The position numbers were made by a program, and so were the translations under genes. 24,762 nt of DNA. It comes from JAPLST01 sp964397565 (lineage in GTDB: Bacteria; Auribacterota; UBA3054; JAPLST01). The notes below the pieces were generated by a model. It searched no databases and was not told the origin of the DNA. It saw only the letters and a program-made list of their open reading frames with translations. Location: assembly GCA_964397565.1 (NCBI GenBank), contig CAYNJC010000051.1:1-24762 (forward strand). The letters are read 5' to 3'. Of the stretch, positions 15,690-23,343 are shown one piece after another. Each line of letters begins with the position of its first letter. The first letter of the stretch is position 1.

Positions 15690-15761
15690 TTCTAAGGCCG
15701 AGCCAAGCTCATTATCGTCATGTAAATGTTTGCTGCGCGGTCGGTTGTTCAGGTCCGACCC

Positions 15762-15832
15762 GAATGGCTGACGAAATGAATGGCGCCGAATGGCAGAATG
15801 GCATACCCTTGCTCGGGTTATGCCCGAATGGC
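15762..15832. repeat. Five copies of GAATGGC
   Basis: GAATGGC occurs at 15762-15768, 15778-15784, 15788-15794, 15796-15802 and 15826-15832. Spacing is irregular (16, 10, 8 and 30 bases), so this is a cluster of short words rather than a strict tandem array. It could be a protein-binding site cluster or decayed repeat DNA. Confidence 0.5.
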
Positions 15833-15890
15833 CTGCCGGATAGACCCTATGCGGGCCGCTCAGTATCTTGCCGCCATCAGGCGTGCATGA

Positions 15891-16667
15891 TCACTGCTGA
15901 GGTTCCTCAACGACGTCAATGTCGTTTGTGACAAATGGCATCCTCATATCGTGCTTGATATGGGCGATCACTTCTGACAGATTGACGGGTGTGCCATTCA
16001 ACGTAGTCAATTGCGCGGCACCGTTGGTGGCAGTTTGATGAAGGCCAGCAAGGTAGTTGTCGTATGTCAACAGCAAGTTCTCCGCCGCGAAGTGGGCGGC
16101 GCGGTTTGTTCCGTCAAATGCTTCGATCATCAAGGTGTATCCTGCGGGCACGCCGTTATAGAGTAGCGTGTTGGCCGCTCTAATGCGCTCTTCAAGCGGC
16201 GCCTGCGTGCCCTCAACGATGCTCTGTAAAATGGCAATGCCGCCAGGGATGTCAAATGTGGTTTCAATAAGCATCCTGCCGCATGTTCTCAGCAGCTCCG
16301 TGTTAGACCCAGACTGAGCCGCGCACGCGTGAATGACCCGCGTCACCGCGCTGCTATCGGCGGGTGTCACAAGATAGGGCAAGAGTTGCAGGTCGCAGAT
16401 CTTTGCCAGATCAACGGACTCTTGCGCCACATAGTCTGCATTGCGCAAATAGGGGCAGGCTTCTCGCGTGTGTTCCACAACATACAAGACGTTGGAAACC
16501 AGAGGCGCAAGCCCTCTTGTTAGGTGAAAGCGATTGGTCATTTGCCCGACTTCGTAGCTTATCTTCTTGGGTATGGTACCGGCGCTCAGTGTTACGCTAT
16601 ATGTAACAAGGCCAATGATAGCAGCACTGCATAGTTGCCGTAATGCGTACTTGGTTGGTGTGTTCAT
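15891..16667 (-). CDS. Small exported protein of unknown function
   Basis: I do not recognise this 258-residue protein. Residues 1-29 are a clear Sec signal peptide (basic start, hydrophobic core SAAIIGLVTYSVTL, cleavage near LSA-G). The mature part is mainly alpha-helical, with stretches such as PGGIAILQSIVEGTQAPLEERIRAANTLLYNG and NRAAHFAAENLLLTYDNYLAGL that resemble HEAT- or TPR-type helical pairs, and it has four cysteines (at REACPY, KICDL, HACAAQ and RTCGR) that could form disulfides. GGGAG lies 5 bases before the ATG. It begins 23 bases after the upstream gene and is the last gene of a four-gene exported-protein operon. Its GC content is well below that of the first two genes. Confidence 0.72.
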   Translation of the reverse strand: MNTPTKYALRQLCSAAIIGLVTYSVTLSAGTIPKKISYEVGQMTNRFHLTRGLAPLVSNVLYVVEHTREACPYLRNADYVAQESVDLAKICDLQLLPYLVTPADSSAVTRVIHACAAQSGSNTELLRTCGRMLIETTFDIPGGIAILQSIVEGTQAPLEERIRAANTLLYNGVPAGYTLMIEAFDGTNRAAHFAAENLLLTYDNYLAGLHQTATNGAAQLTTLNGTPVNLSEVIAHIKHDMRMPFVTNDIDVVEEPQQ

Positions 16668-16690
16668 ACATGCTCCCTGTGATGAGCTGG

Positions 16691-18247
16691 TTACTGGATT
16701 CTTATACTACTTGACAAGTTCATGTAATGGGGCCTGCAGTGCCTATGTGCGCGCGTTTCATGCCCGTCTCCCTCATGATAATCACTGAAGGTGCAGTCAA
16801 TGCGCTCTTGCAGCACTTGTTTGAGTGTTGGCTCGTTATCGTTCAGTACGGTGTTCGGATCTAGCTTGTCAAGAGTCACGACTACAAAACGGTCGTTTCG
16901 TATTTCGTTACGCGCTGTGTCAATTGAGGCATCAACTCTCGAATACCAGTCACTAATGTGATAGTCTTCGTGCGCGGAAGTAATCCACTCACACCAATAC
17001 CAATGTCTCCTTGTGCGCCCGTAGCTGTCAGGATAAAAATCTATCTTTGCTTCTGTACGTCTCGCGATATAGCCAACAAGGATGGGCGGCATAGATGATT
17101 CTGGAAAATCCGGCCAAGGGTAGTCAGAAGGGATATCTCTCCGGCCACAAGAGTCAACATTCCAATAGGAATCCAAACAAAAGCCGGCCAGATGGAACCG
17201 CCACTTGCCTTGGTCGAAATAGATGTAGAATTCTACGTCTCCAGGGACGGTTCCGATCCATGCCATGCCCGTATTACCTTCAGTACTGCGATTTGGATCG
17301 CGTTCCCGAGAAAATTCACCTACTAAAGGCCCATTGTCCTGCCATTCCTTGGCAGGAAAGATGTAGATTTTGGAGTTGAACACGCGCAGGTCTGGAGCTG
17401 GTTCGGCATAGAATTCCACAGCAGATGCTAGTGTCGATCTATCAAAGTTTCCGACGCGTCCATCGGGGGTGGCAGACTGCCCCCCAGACCAAGTCACGAA
17501 CCCGGCGGGCAATAAGGCATCTTCTGGATCCGTGCATAAGGACACCACGACAGGTGAAGCAGAACGTGCAGTTCCCCAAATCTGTATGTCATCTTGAATC
17601 GAAGCAATGTAGCTTGCCCCCTGCACACTTTGCAGACCAATGGTCACAACATAGAGATCGTTAAGAGCGGTGTAGTCAGTGCCGGAACCTTTGGCGCGGG
17701 CCTGGAAGCCATACTTGCCGATTGCTTCAGACTTGCTCAGGGTTGTCTGCAGCTCGTTGCCATCCACGGACGCCCAGCTCGCCTGGTTAACCTTGCGTTG
17801 CCATTCAAGGAGGCCACCGGACGGCGTGTTGGCCGGGGCACTTGGGTCCAGTTGCGCGGTCAGCGTCATGTCCTGTTCACCATTCTTGAGGATGGCGGTT
17901 GTATTGGCGGTTACTTGCTTGACGCTAAACACGGTCAGGACTGCTTTCTTGGTTACATTGTCTTGCGTTTGTGTGTCCGTCACGGTGCAGCTCTTCTCGA
18001 CTTTGCCGCTGGCAGGCGCGGTGAGCGTTAATGAGGCCGTTGTCTCACCGCTGGCCCACTTGTAAGTGAAGCTGCCACTGCCGCCGGAGGCAGCGACCGA
18101 CAGGGTACAATTCTCTTCGCCCGGATAGGCCACATAATTCGCCGGTGTGACGCTGAACGCATCGTTGGCGCGCACACTTGGCGCCAGCATAATTACTAGT
18201 ATAGCACATTTGAAGAAGACTCGCACAGGGATGCAGAGCGTTTTCAT
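16691..18247 (-). CDS. Exported Ig/PKD-like protein with HExxH motif, putative zinc metalloprotease
   Basis: The family is not recognised. The ATG at 18247 overlaps the upstream stop as ATGA and gives a signal peptide (MKTLCIPVRVFFKCAILV..., cleavage near VRA-ND) on a 518-residue protein; longer readings would bury it. Residues about 28-120 and 122-205 are two Ig/PKD-like beta-sandwich repeats (ASGGSGSFTYKWASGETTASLTL in the first). Residues 205-410 are beta-rich, with GFVTWSGGQ and many aromatics. HEDYH at 426-430 fits HExxH, the zinc site of zincins, in the context SAHEDYHISDWYSRVD. A His-rich tail (HEGDGHETRAHRHC, about 491-504) could supply further metal ligands. The third ligand is not identified, so catalysis is inference. 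GC is below 50% in much of the second half. Confidence 0.74.
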   Translation of the reverse strand: MKTLCIPVRVFFKCAILVIMLAPSVRANDAFSVTPANYVAYPGEENCTLSVAASGGSGSFTYKWASGETTASLTLTAPASGKVEKSCTVTDTQTQDNVTKKAVLTVFSVKQVTANTTAILKNGEQDMTLTAQLDPSAPANTPSGGLLEWQRKVNQASWASVDGNELQTTLSKSEAIGKYGFQARAKGSGTDYTALNDLYVVTIGLQSVQGASYIASIQDDIQIWGTARSASPVVVSLCTDPEDALLPAGFVTWSGGQSATPDGRVGNFDRSTLASAVEFYAEPAPDLRVFNSKIYIFPAKEWQDNGPLVGEFSRERDPNRSTEGNTGMAWIGTVPGDVEFYIYFDQGKWRFHLAGFCLDSYWNVDSCGRRDIPSDYPWPDFPESSMPPILVGYIARRTEAKIDFYPDSYGRTRRHWYWCEWITSAHEDYHISDWYSRVDASIDTARNEIRNDRFVVVTLDKLDPNTVLNDNEPTLKQVLQERIDCTFSDYHEGDGHETRAHRHCRPHYMNLSSSIRIQ

Positions 18248-19584
18248 GGCTGGCTGGGTTTGCGGTTGAAAAGGCGGCGCAGACTGAAGCCGGAGGGCAG
18301 CGCGCGTTCTTTGCGCGGGAAAAGATTGTTGTTCAGCACGCGATTGGTGGCAATGGCGAGCGGCAGCTCGTCTTGGCGTGGCCAATCATGCATGAGGGCG
18401 TCTAAGAAAAGTACGTCGTCGGGTGTGGCGCGGGCGTTCGCAAGACCGGCAATGACGAGCTCGTCGCTCTCGTCCTGACGCCACACATTGGTGGCGACAG
18501 CGTACCAGATGCCGGTATAGACATTAGGGTGGCGGCGCAGCATCTCGGCAACATACTCGAACTTGTTGCTGTCATACTGCACGGCGATTTGCCAATGGCG
18601 CACGGCGTTGGTGCGGTCAGCGCGCCAGTAGTTGAAAATATTGGCGGCCATCAAATGCCGCCCGGCTTTGACGACGTCATAATCAACGTTGGGCACATCA
18701 ACCATGAGCAGCGCGAGGGCGTGTTGATAGAGGCCGAGGTCGTTGAGGATATTGGCGGCATCCAAGTAGGCGTGGGCAATGAAGACGAGGCAGGCGGGGT
18801 GCTGCTGCGTTTTGAGCGCGGCAGCGAAGGCGGCGGGCAGGTCTTTGCGGGTGTCGTAAAGGATGCGGCCGAGGAAGAAGAAGGAACTGCCGCGGGCAAA
18901 GCCGTCGGGATTCTCAGGATGCGTAAGGAACTCGAACAGGCGCTGGACACGCGGACTGTCATCCTGGCGTACCAGCGCCCGCGCCTGCCAGAAGAGCGCC
19001 ATGGCGGCGCCCGGCACCCGCAACGCCGGCAGGTAGCGCTCAATATCATCCAGCGGATCGCGGGCATCCGCGACGCGCGCGCGCAGCTCGTCGTAGGACA
19101 TGATACCATCCAGCATGTCGCCCAACAGCAGTGTGGCGGGTGCGCCGGTGCCGGGCTGGCTGCGATAGGTGATGTCCCACTGGCTGGCGTATTGATCGAG
19201 CATGCGTTGCAGCTCATTGATGGTGCTGGGCGAGACCAGGCCGGCGGCGGCGTGTGCGGCAGGCGCGCTGGTGCCGGGCGCACCGAGCTGGTTGGCAAAG
19301 GCGTGCAGCGGTGTGTCTTGCATACGCGCGGCGTAGATGATGGCGAGCAATTCAGCGGGCGTGGCGTTGCACGCACGGGCGGCGCGCAGCTCCTGCGCGG
19401 TGCGCGGCGGCGCAAGCGGCGCCACGCGCATAACATAATCGAGGACCTCGAATGCGCTTGTGGCGCTGCGCCCTTGGGCTTGCCACGGCGGCGCAGGCAT
19501 GACGGCGTGACCAACAGCCGCGCAGGATGCGCAGACAAGGATCGCTATGCGTGCCGCGCGGTATGTGCTGCTATGGAGTCGCAT
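18244..19584 (-). CDS. Exported alpha-helical (TPR-like) protein
   Basis: This 446-residue protein of unknown function starts MRLHSSTYRAARIAILVCASCAAVGHA, a signal peptide with cleavage near GHA-V. The mature part is largely helical. The section from LAAFAAALKTQQHP-like sequence to YLDAANILNDLGLYQHALALLMVD near residues 275-320 resembles TPR helix pairs, and AVRHWQIAVQYDSNKFEYVAEMLRRHPN looks like another. No enzymatic motif is seen. AAGGTG lies just before the ATG, and the start overlaps the upstream gene's stop by 14 bases. Its own stop overlaps the HExxH gene by ATGA. The neighbours suggest an accessory or scaffold role in the same envelope process; that is inference. Confidence 0.72.
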   Translation of the reverse strand: MRLHSSTYRAARIAILVCASCAAVGHAVMPAPPWQAQGRSATSAFEVLDYVMRVAPLAPPRTAQELRAARACNATPAELLAIIYAARMQDTPLHAFANQLGAPGTSAPAAHAAAGLVSPSTINELQRMLDQYASQWDITYRSQPGTGAPATLLLGDMLDGIMSYDELRARVADARDPLDDIERYLPALRVPGAAMALFWQARALVRQDDSPRVQRLFEFLTHPENPDGFARGSSFFFLGRILYDTRKDLPAAFAAALKTQQHPACLVFIAHAYLDAANILNDLGLYQHALALLMVDVPNVDYDVVKAGRHLMAANIFNYWRADRTNAVRHWQIAVQYDSNKFEYVAEMLRRHPNVYTGIWYAVATNVWRQDESDELVIAGLANARATPDDVLFLDALMHDWPRQDELPLAIATNRVLNNNLFPRKERALPSGFSLRRLFNRKPSQP

Positions 19585-20530
19585 CGTCACCTTCTGGAGG
19601 CACAGTTTCGGCAGCCACGCGGCGCACATTATTTGTTGGCGCCGTTAATTCGGGGAAGATCGTCTCAAGTTTCTTGATTTCACTCATCAACGCGGCGATG
19701 ACGGGCAGGCGCTCATCGGTGGCCGCCTGCTTGGCGGCACAGAAGCGCAGAGCGTTGTAGAACTCATCAATCTGTCGCGGCCGGCGTGCGTCCAACTGGC
19801 CGTGGATGATATCGAGCGCCGCGCGCAGTTCATCAAGTGACATGCCGGGGTGCTGAAGCAGCATCTCGAGCAACCCAGAAAACGCGGCGCCTTGCTCCTG
19901 CCGCATACGCGTGTTGACAAAAAACACCAAGGCCGGATAGGGTGCGCCGCCCGCTGCGTAGTACTGCGCAATGACCGGTGCAAGGTTGTTGGTTGCATGC
20001 ACCGTGGCGAGCAGATGTTCGAGCAGTTTGATAAGAGAATGTTGGTCGAGCGGATGATAGGCGAACATGGCGTACAAGGCGGTGGTGACACCGCCCACGT
20101 CATCCACGGCCTGATAATGCTCGACGAGGCGCTGGTACATCCATTTGTAATCATCCCAATTCCTGCCTTGGGCCGCTGCGGCAAATGCGGCCAGTGCCGC
20201 CTGACATTCGGCGGCAAACGCTGGGGAAGTGTACTTGCGCCCTTCGCGCAACCACCACAGGCGCAGGCTGGCAAGCTCCATGCGCAGGGGCGCACCCTGC
20301 CGGCCCGTGCCGAGCAAGGCAGCGCATACGATTTCGTTAGTGTCGGCCAAAATCTCATGCAAGGCGTCCGCCGCGCGGACATAGTGGTTGTCCCGCGCCA
20401 ATCCACGGGCACGTTCGAGGCACGCGGCAAAAGGCACATCATCAGTGGCATACGCGGGCATTAGCGTAGCAGCGCACATAAGCACAGTCAAGAGGCTGGA
20501 ACGCGGCCATGCAGCAAGCAAGGAGTTCAT
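19571..20530 (-). CDS. Exported alpha-helical protein
   Basis: This 319-residue protein of unknown function is the first gene of the four-gene exported-protein operon. It starts MNSLLAAWPRSSLLTVLMCAATLMPAYA, a good signal peptide with cleavage near AYA-T. The mature sequence is predicted mostly helical, with repeated tryptophan- and tyrosine-containing helices (LRLWWLREGRKYTSPAF, NWDDYKWMYQRLVEHYQAVDD) and a TPR-like start (ARDNHYVRAADALHEIL). It appears related in style to the next gene, and the two may be distant paralogues, but no alignment was possible. High GC matches the core genome. The ATG has only a weak upstream Shine-Dalgarno. Confidence 0.7.
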   Translation of the reverse strand: MNSLLAAWPRSSLLTVLMCAATLMPAYATDDVPFAACLERARGLARDNHYVRAADALHEILADTNEIVCAALLGTGRQGAPLRMELASLRLWWLREGRKYTSPAFAAECQAALAAFAAAAQGRNWDDYKWMYQRLVEHYQAVDDVGGVTTALYAMFAYHPLDQHSLIKLLEHLLATVHATNNLAPVIAQYYAAGGAPYPALVFFVNTRMRQEQGAAFSGLLEMLLQHPGMSLDELRAALDIIHGQLDARRPRQIDEFYNALRFCAAKQAATDERLPVIAALMSEIKKLETIFPELTAPTNNVRRVAAETVPPEGDDATP

Positions 20531-20650
20531 CAGGGACGGTTCAGAGTGGGATGACAGTCAGGAAAAGAAACCGCGCCGCAAAACATGCGGCGCAGCAAGG
20601 CTGGAACAATGGAAAAAAAGCAGTGCGAACTGCTAACGCGAAAGGAACTA

Positions 20651-20696
20651 GACTGCCGGACTGCCGGACTGCCGGACTGCCGGACTGCCGGACTGC
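20651..20696. repeat. 8-base tandem repeat (GACTGCCG, 5.75 copies)
   Basis: GACTGCCG repeats exactly five times from 20651 and ends with a partial GACTGC at 20691-20696. Perfect short-period arrays like this change length by replication slippage. It lies immediately downstream of a minus-strand TATAAT, so it would form the start of the leader RNA of the exported-protein operon. Confidence 0.9.
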
Positions 20697-20725
20697 ATTA
20701 TAGCGTTTTCAATGCTAGGCTTCAT
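20697..20725 (-). promoter_or_regulatory. Candidate promoter of the exported-protein operon
   Basis: On the minus strand, ATGAAG (20725-20720; 3/6 match to the -35 consensus), a 17-base spacer and a perfect TATAAT (20702-20697) precede the operon. Transcription would start inside the 8-base tandem repeat near 20690, leaving a leader of about 160 bases before the ATG at 20530. Confidence 0.45.
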
Positions 20726-20785
20726 GCTTTCATAAAAAAGTATGTGAACAGCATAGCAGAAATGCGGCTGAAAGTCAAATGCATG

Positions 20786-20801
20786 CGCAAAGTGTTTTGC
20801 G
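20786..20801 (-). terminator. Short hairpin just after cca, weak terminator candidate
   Basis: CGCAAA (20786-20791), GTGT, TTTGCG (20796-20801) is a 6-base perfect stem beginning 6 bases past the cca stop. The minus-strand RNA continues with GCATGCATTTGACTTTC, so the U-tract is poor. It could be a partial terminator or 3'-end stabiliser. Confidence 0.3.
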
Positions 20802-20806
20802 ACTAG

Positions 20807-22165
20807 TCAGCCGCGCGGCGGTGCCGCACAGCGTTGGAGCAAGTTCAGCAAATCAGCGCGCGTGTTCAATTCTGGCTGCTGCAGCACCTGTTCGAAGCAA
20901 AAGCGCAAGGCCGCGCCGACCTGCGGCCCGGGCCCGATGCCCAAGTGCTGCATCACATCGGCGCCAGTAATACACAGATCGGTGATTTTCAGCGCGTGCT
21001 GTGCGGCCTCGATCGCGCGAATGCGCCGCAGGGCGTAGGTCAGCAGTCCGCGGATTTCCTGCTCGTTGTACGACACGCGGAAATTCGCGCGCAGGTCCGC
21101 CAGCTGCAATCGCAAAAGATCGCGAATCGGCAAGACCTTCAACCGGCTCATCAAGCGCCGAATGGTGCTGTCGCGCATTTCCTCGCGGAACATCAAGCGA
21201 TGCAAATGCTCTGCGATCGCCTCGTCCACATAGGCAATGATCTCGTTGCTGTAGCGCAAGTCGCGCAGTTCCTGCTCGGCCAATTCTACACCAGTAGTTT
21301 CATGGCCGTAAAAATGATCGGCGCCGGCATCATCCGTGGTGCGTGCCGCCGGCTTGCCAATGTCATGCAGCAATGCCGCCAGCCGCAACGCCAGCTTCTT
21401 CTTGTGCACACCCGCGACACACGCCACTGTGTGCGTCCAGCATTCCTCGGCGTGCACGACATTTTGTGGTACGCCGACCATGACCGCGACGCGGGGCAGC
21501 ATATGCGGCAGCAGCCTGGTCTGTTCAAGCAAGTGTAGCGCTGGTCCGCACTGGTCCAGCAGCAAGATTTTATTGAGTTCGAACTGGATGCGCTCGCGCG
21601 GCACATTGCCAAGCAGGGCGCCGTGAGTCTGCATTGCCACGCGCGCCGCCTCATCGAGTGTGCCGTCGATCAGGGCCGCAAAGCGACAGGCGCGGATCGC
21701 GCGGATCGGGTCTTCGCGCAAACGCTGATCGGCCGCGCCGGCAAAGCGCACCATGCGGTCAGTCAAATCGCGCTGCCCACCATAGGGATCGTGCAAGACA
21801 CCCTGCGCGTCCATGGCCATCGCGTTGAATGTGAAATCTCGGCGCGACAAGTCTTCCTCAATCGTGGCCACCATGCGTACATAATCCGGGTGCCGAAAAT
21901 CGGTATAGGGCCCGTCCTGCCGGAAGGTTGCGACCTCGACACCATCGACCAATGCCACAGAAAATGCTTCACCCACGATCTTGGCGTGCGGAAACAGCCG
22001 CGTGATGTCTTCGAGCCCGGCATTGGTGGCAATATCAACATCCGCACACGGCACACCGCGCAGCCAATCGCGCACGCAGCCGCCGACATAATAGGCTTGG
22101 AAACCGGCCTGGACAAGGCGGGCTTGAATCTCGCGCGGAAGCGCAGCAACAGGAAAAGTAGTCAT
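20807..22165 (-). CDS. cca: tRNA nucleotidyltransferase (CCA-adding, class II) with HD domain
   Basis: The enzyme adds or repairs the 3' CCA of tRNA. The head domain has YYVGGCVRDWLRG from residue 25, the two metal aspartates in ADVDIATN (D42, D44), the RRDFTFNAMAMD motif at 108-119 and REDPIRAIRACRFAA further on, which is the usual class II order. A C-terminal HD-type domain is seen as LALRLAALLHDIGKPAARTTDD with a downstream FYGHETTGVELAEQEL. At 452 residues it is full length. An A-adding or poly(A) polymerase variant cannot be told apart from sequence alone. The ATG has no Shine-Dalgarno and lies in an AAAACTG repeat 41 bases after pgmB; both genes probably share the pgmB promoter. Confidence 0.92.
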   Translation of the reverse strand: MTTFPVAALPREIQARLVQAGFQAYYVGGCVRDWLRGVPCADVDIATNAGLEDITRLFPHAKIVGEAFSVALVDGVEVATFRQDGPYTDFRHPDYVRMVATIEEDLSRRDFTFNAMAMDAQGVLHDPYGGQRDLTDRMVRFAGAADQRLREDPIRAIRACRFAALIDGTLDEAARVAMQTHGALLGNVPRERIQFELNKILLLDQCGPALHLLEQTRLLPHMLPRVAVMVGVPQNVVHAEECWTHTVACVAGVHKKKLALRLAALLHDIGKPAARTTDDAGADHFYGHETTGVELAEQELRDLRYSNEIIAYVDEAIAEHLHRLMFREEMRDSTIRRLMSRLKVLPIRDLLRLQLADLRANFRVSYNEQEIRGLLTYALRRIRAIEAAQHALKITDLCITGADVMQHLGIGPGPQVGAALRFCFEQVLQQPELNTRADLLNLLQRCAAPPRG

Positions 22166-22208
22166 AAAACTGAAAACTGAAAACTGAAAACCAGCCTAAA
22201 ACCAGCCT
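22166..22208. repeat. Two adjoining short tandem repeats between pgmB and cca
   Basis: AAAACTG occurs three times in tandem (22166-22186), directly followed by AAAACCAGCCT twice (22187-22208). They fill the whole intercistronic gap and the second array runs into the pgmB stop codon. The sequence around the cca start is therefore repeat-derived. Confidence 0.85.
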
Positions 22209-22863
22209 ACAGCAGCGCGCGCATCGCGGCAATCGTCAGATGTTCTAGTTTATCAACCATCAAATCGGCCTCTTTGACGTAGTGCCCAACGCCAATGGAT
22301 TTCACGCCCGCGCCGCGCAACGCCTGCACGCCCAGCATGGCATCCTCGACCCCCACCGCGTTGCGTGCCGGCATTTTGACGGCGGCGAGCGCCTTCAGGA
22401 AAATCGTCGGATCTGGTTTCGTGTCCTGCACGTCGAAGCGATCGATGACGGCGTCGAAGTAGGGGCCCAATGCCGCGTGGGCAATCACATCCTTGGCATT
22501 CTTGCTGCCCGAGGCGACCACCACCAGAATGCGTTCGCGCCGCAGGGCCTCGAGCAAGGCCACCGCGCCCGGCAACACCAAATCCGCCGGGACGGCCTTG
22601 TCCAGCGTGACGCGATAGTAGCTGTTCTTGCGCTCCATCAATGTTTCCATGGTGGCGTGGTCCGGCACGGGCTGGTTGTTGTAATCGCGAAACAACACGC
22701 GCACGCATTCATCGCGCGCCATGCCGCGAAAAGCATCGCCTTTGCGCTCGTCAAAATCAAACCCCAATTCATCCGCCAGCCGTTGCCAACTGCGATAGTG
22801 CAGCGCCTGCGTGTCAACCAGCACGCCATCCAAATCGAACAAAACTACTTTCAGCTCAGCCAT
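22207..22863 (-). CDS. pgmB: Beta-phosphoglucomutase (HAD superfamily)
   Basis: The enzyme interconverts beta-glucose 1-phosphate and glucose 6-phosphate, usually downstream of maltose, trehalose or kojibiose phosphorylases. The 218-residue protein has the HAD nucleophile D10 and acid/base D12 in FDLDGVLVDTQALHYRSW (with H22 where the family has its hinge histidine), LMERKNSYY in the cap (K79), S118 in VVASGSKNAK, K149 in TKPDPTIF, and E173/D174 in GVEDAMLGVQA. The match at cap and core residues supports beta-PGM over generic HAD phosphatases. It is transcribed from a consensus promoter at 22896-22924, with cca following. The glucose link fits the ROK kinase and sugar importer elsewhere in the window, though they are in different operons. 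Confidence 0.9.
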   Translation of the reverse strand: MAELKVVLFDLDGVLVDTQALHYRSWQRLADELGFDFDERKGDAFRGMARDECVRVLFRDYNNQPVPDHATMETLMERKNSYYRVTLDKAVPADLVLPGAVALLEALRRERILVVVASGSKNAKDVIAHAALGPYFDAVIDRFDVQDTKPDPTIFLKALAAVKMPARNAVGVEDAMLGVQALRGAGVKSIGVGHYVKEADLMVDKLEHLTIAAMRALL

Positions 22864-22895
22864 GAATGCATTGTATCCGGTAGGTGAACAGCAAT

Positions 22896-22924
22896 ATTAT
22901 AGCGGCCAGTCTGCGGACTGTCAA
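22896..22924 (-). promoter_or_regulatory. Perfect-consensus sigma-70 promoter of pgmB-cca
   Basis: On the minus strand, TTGACA (22924-22919), exactly 17 bases, then TATAAT (22901-22896) match the E. coli-type sigma-70 consensus at every position. Transcription would begin near 22889, about 26 bases before the pgmB ATG. The spacer and the edge of the -35 carry CAGTC-TGCG-GACTG (22907-22920), an inverted repeat that could be a repressor site. Confidence 0.8.
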
Positions 22925-23146
22925 GCCAGAAAACGGCCTCACATGCGGCACATGTGCGCCGTCAGTCTGTCTCGCCGCTGAATTCCTCGCGGATATCATT
23001 CCGGGATTCGCATCAGGCGTGCACAGAAACAGACCTGAGATTCTTTCACCGCAAATGATGTTCACAGCCGTTTTCAATGATTGACGTGAGGTGACAATCA
23101 ACATTTTGTGTCGTTTGCAGACCGCAGCGCAGCGTAGTTGTCCGCC

Positions 23147-23235
23147 GATGGCGCCGATGTTCAAGCGCAAGCACAATAACCGCGAAAGATCACCATAGAG
23201 CGCAAAGTAACAATGGCAATGCTGATGTTGTCCTT
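23147..23235 (+). repeat. 89-base direct repeat, copy 1
   Basis: This segment is identical over all 89 bases to 23648-23736 (offset 501). It begins GATGGCGCCGATG and ends GATGTTGTCCTT. It is non-coding and contains the words CGCGAAAGATC and GAGCGCAAAG. Identity implies a recent duplication or gene-conversion between copies. Confidence 0.93.
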
Positions 23236-23343
23236 GGTGTCTTTGTGACTTTGTGAGAGACAATTTGCGCGGCGATTGGCTTGGCTGCATCTGCGAACGG
23301 TCTCAAACGACCCGGCCTGTCGTCTGCGCAGCTCAGGCAGGCA

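Larger units (their letters stand above)
15475..15890. other. Intergenic region with palindromes and repeated GAATGGC words
   Basis: This stretch lies between the start of the sugar operon and the end of the secreted-protein operon. It holds the candidate promoter described separately, two hairpins (15555-15573 and 15664-15689), one GGTCCGACCC word (15752-15761) that recurs twice near 23.4-23.8 kb, and five copies of GAATGGC at 15762-15832. Small open frames cross it, but none has a Shine-Dalgarno or a recognisable product. No terminator for either operon is obvious. Confidence 0.6.
20531..20806. other. Promoter region of the exported-protein operon, with repeats
   Basis: This non-coding gap lies between the end of cca and the start of the exported-protein operon, both on the minus strand. 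It holds an 8-base tandem repeat (20651-20696), a candidate promoter just upstream of that repeat (20697-20725) and a short hairpin after cca (20786-20801). Small open frames here are mostly repeat and have no coding signature. Confidence 0.6.

Noticed and set aside
15677..15931. Small open frame across the GAATGGC cluster
   Set aside because: No Shine-Dalgarno, a repeat-derived sequence, and it runs into the end of the convergent exported-protein gene.
18529..19677. 382-codon open frame antisense to the exported helical protein
   Set aside because: The minus-strand gene has a signal peptide, a Shine-Dalgarno and coupled overlaps on both sides; the plus-strand frame has none of these.
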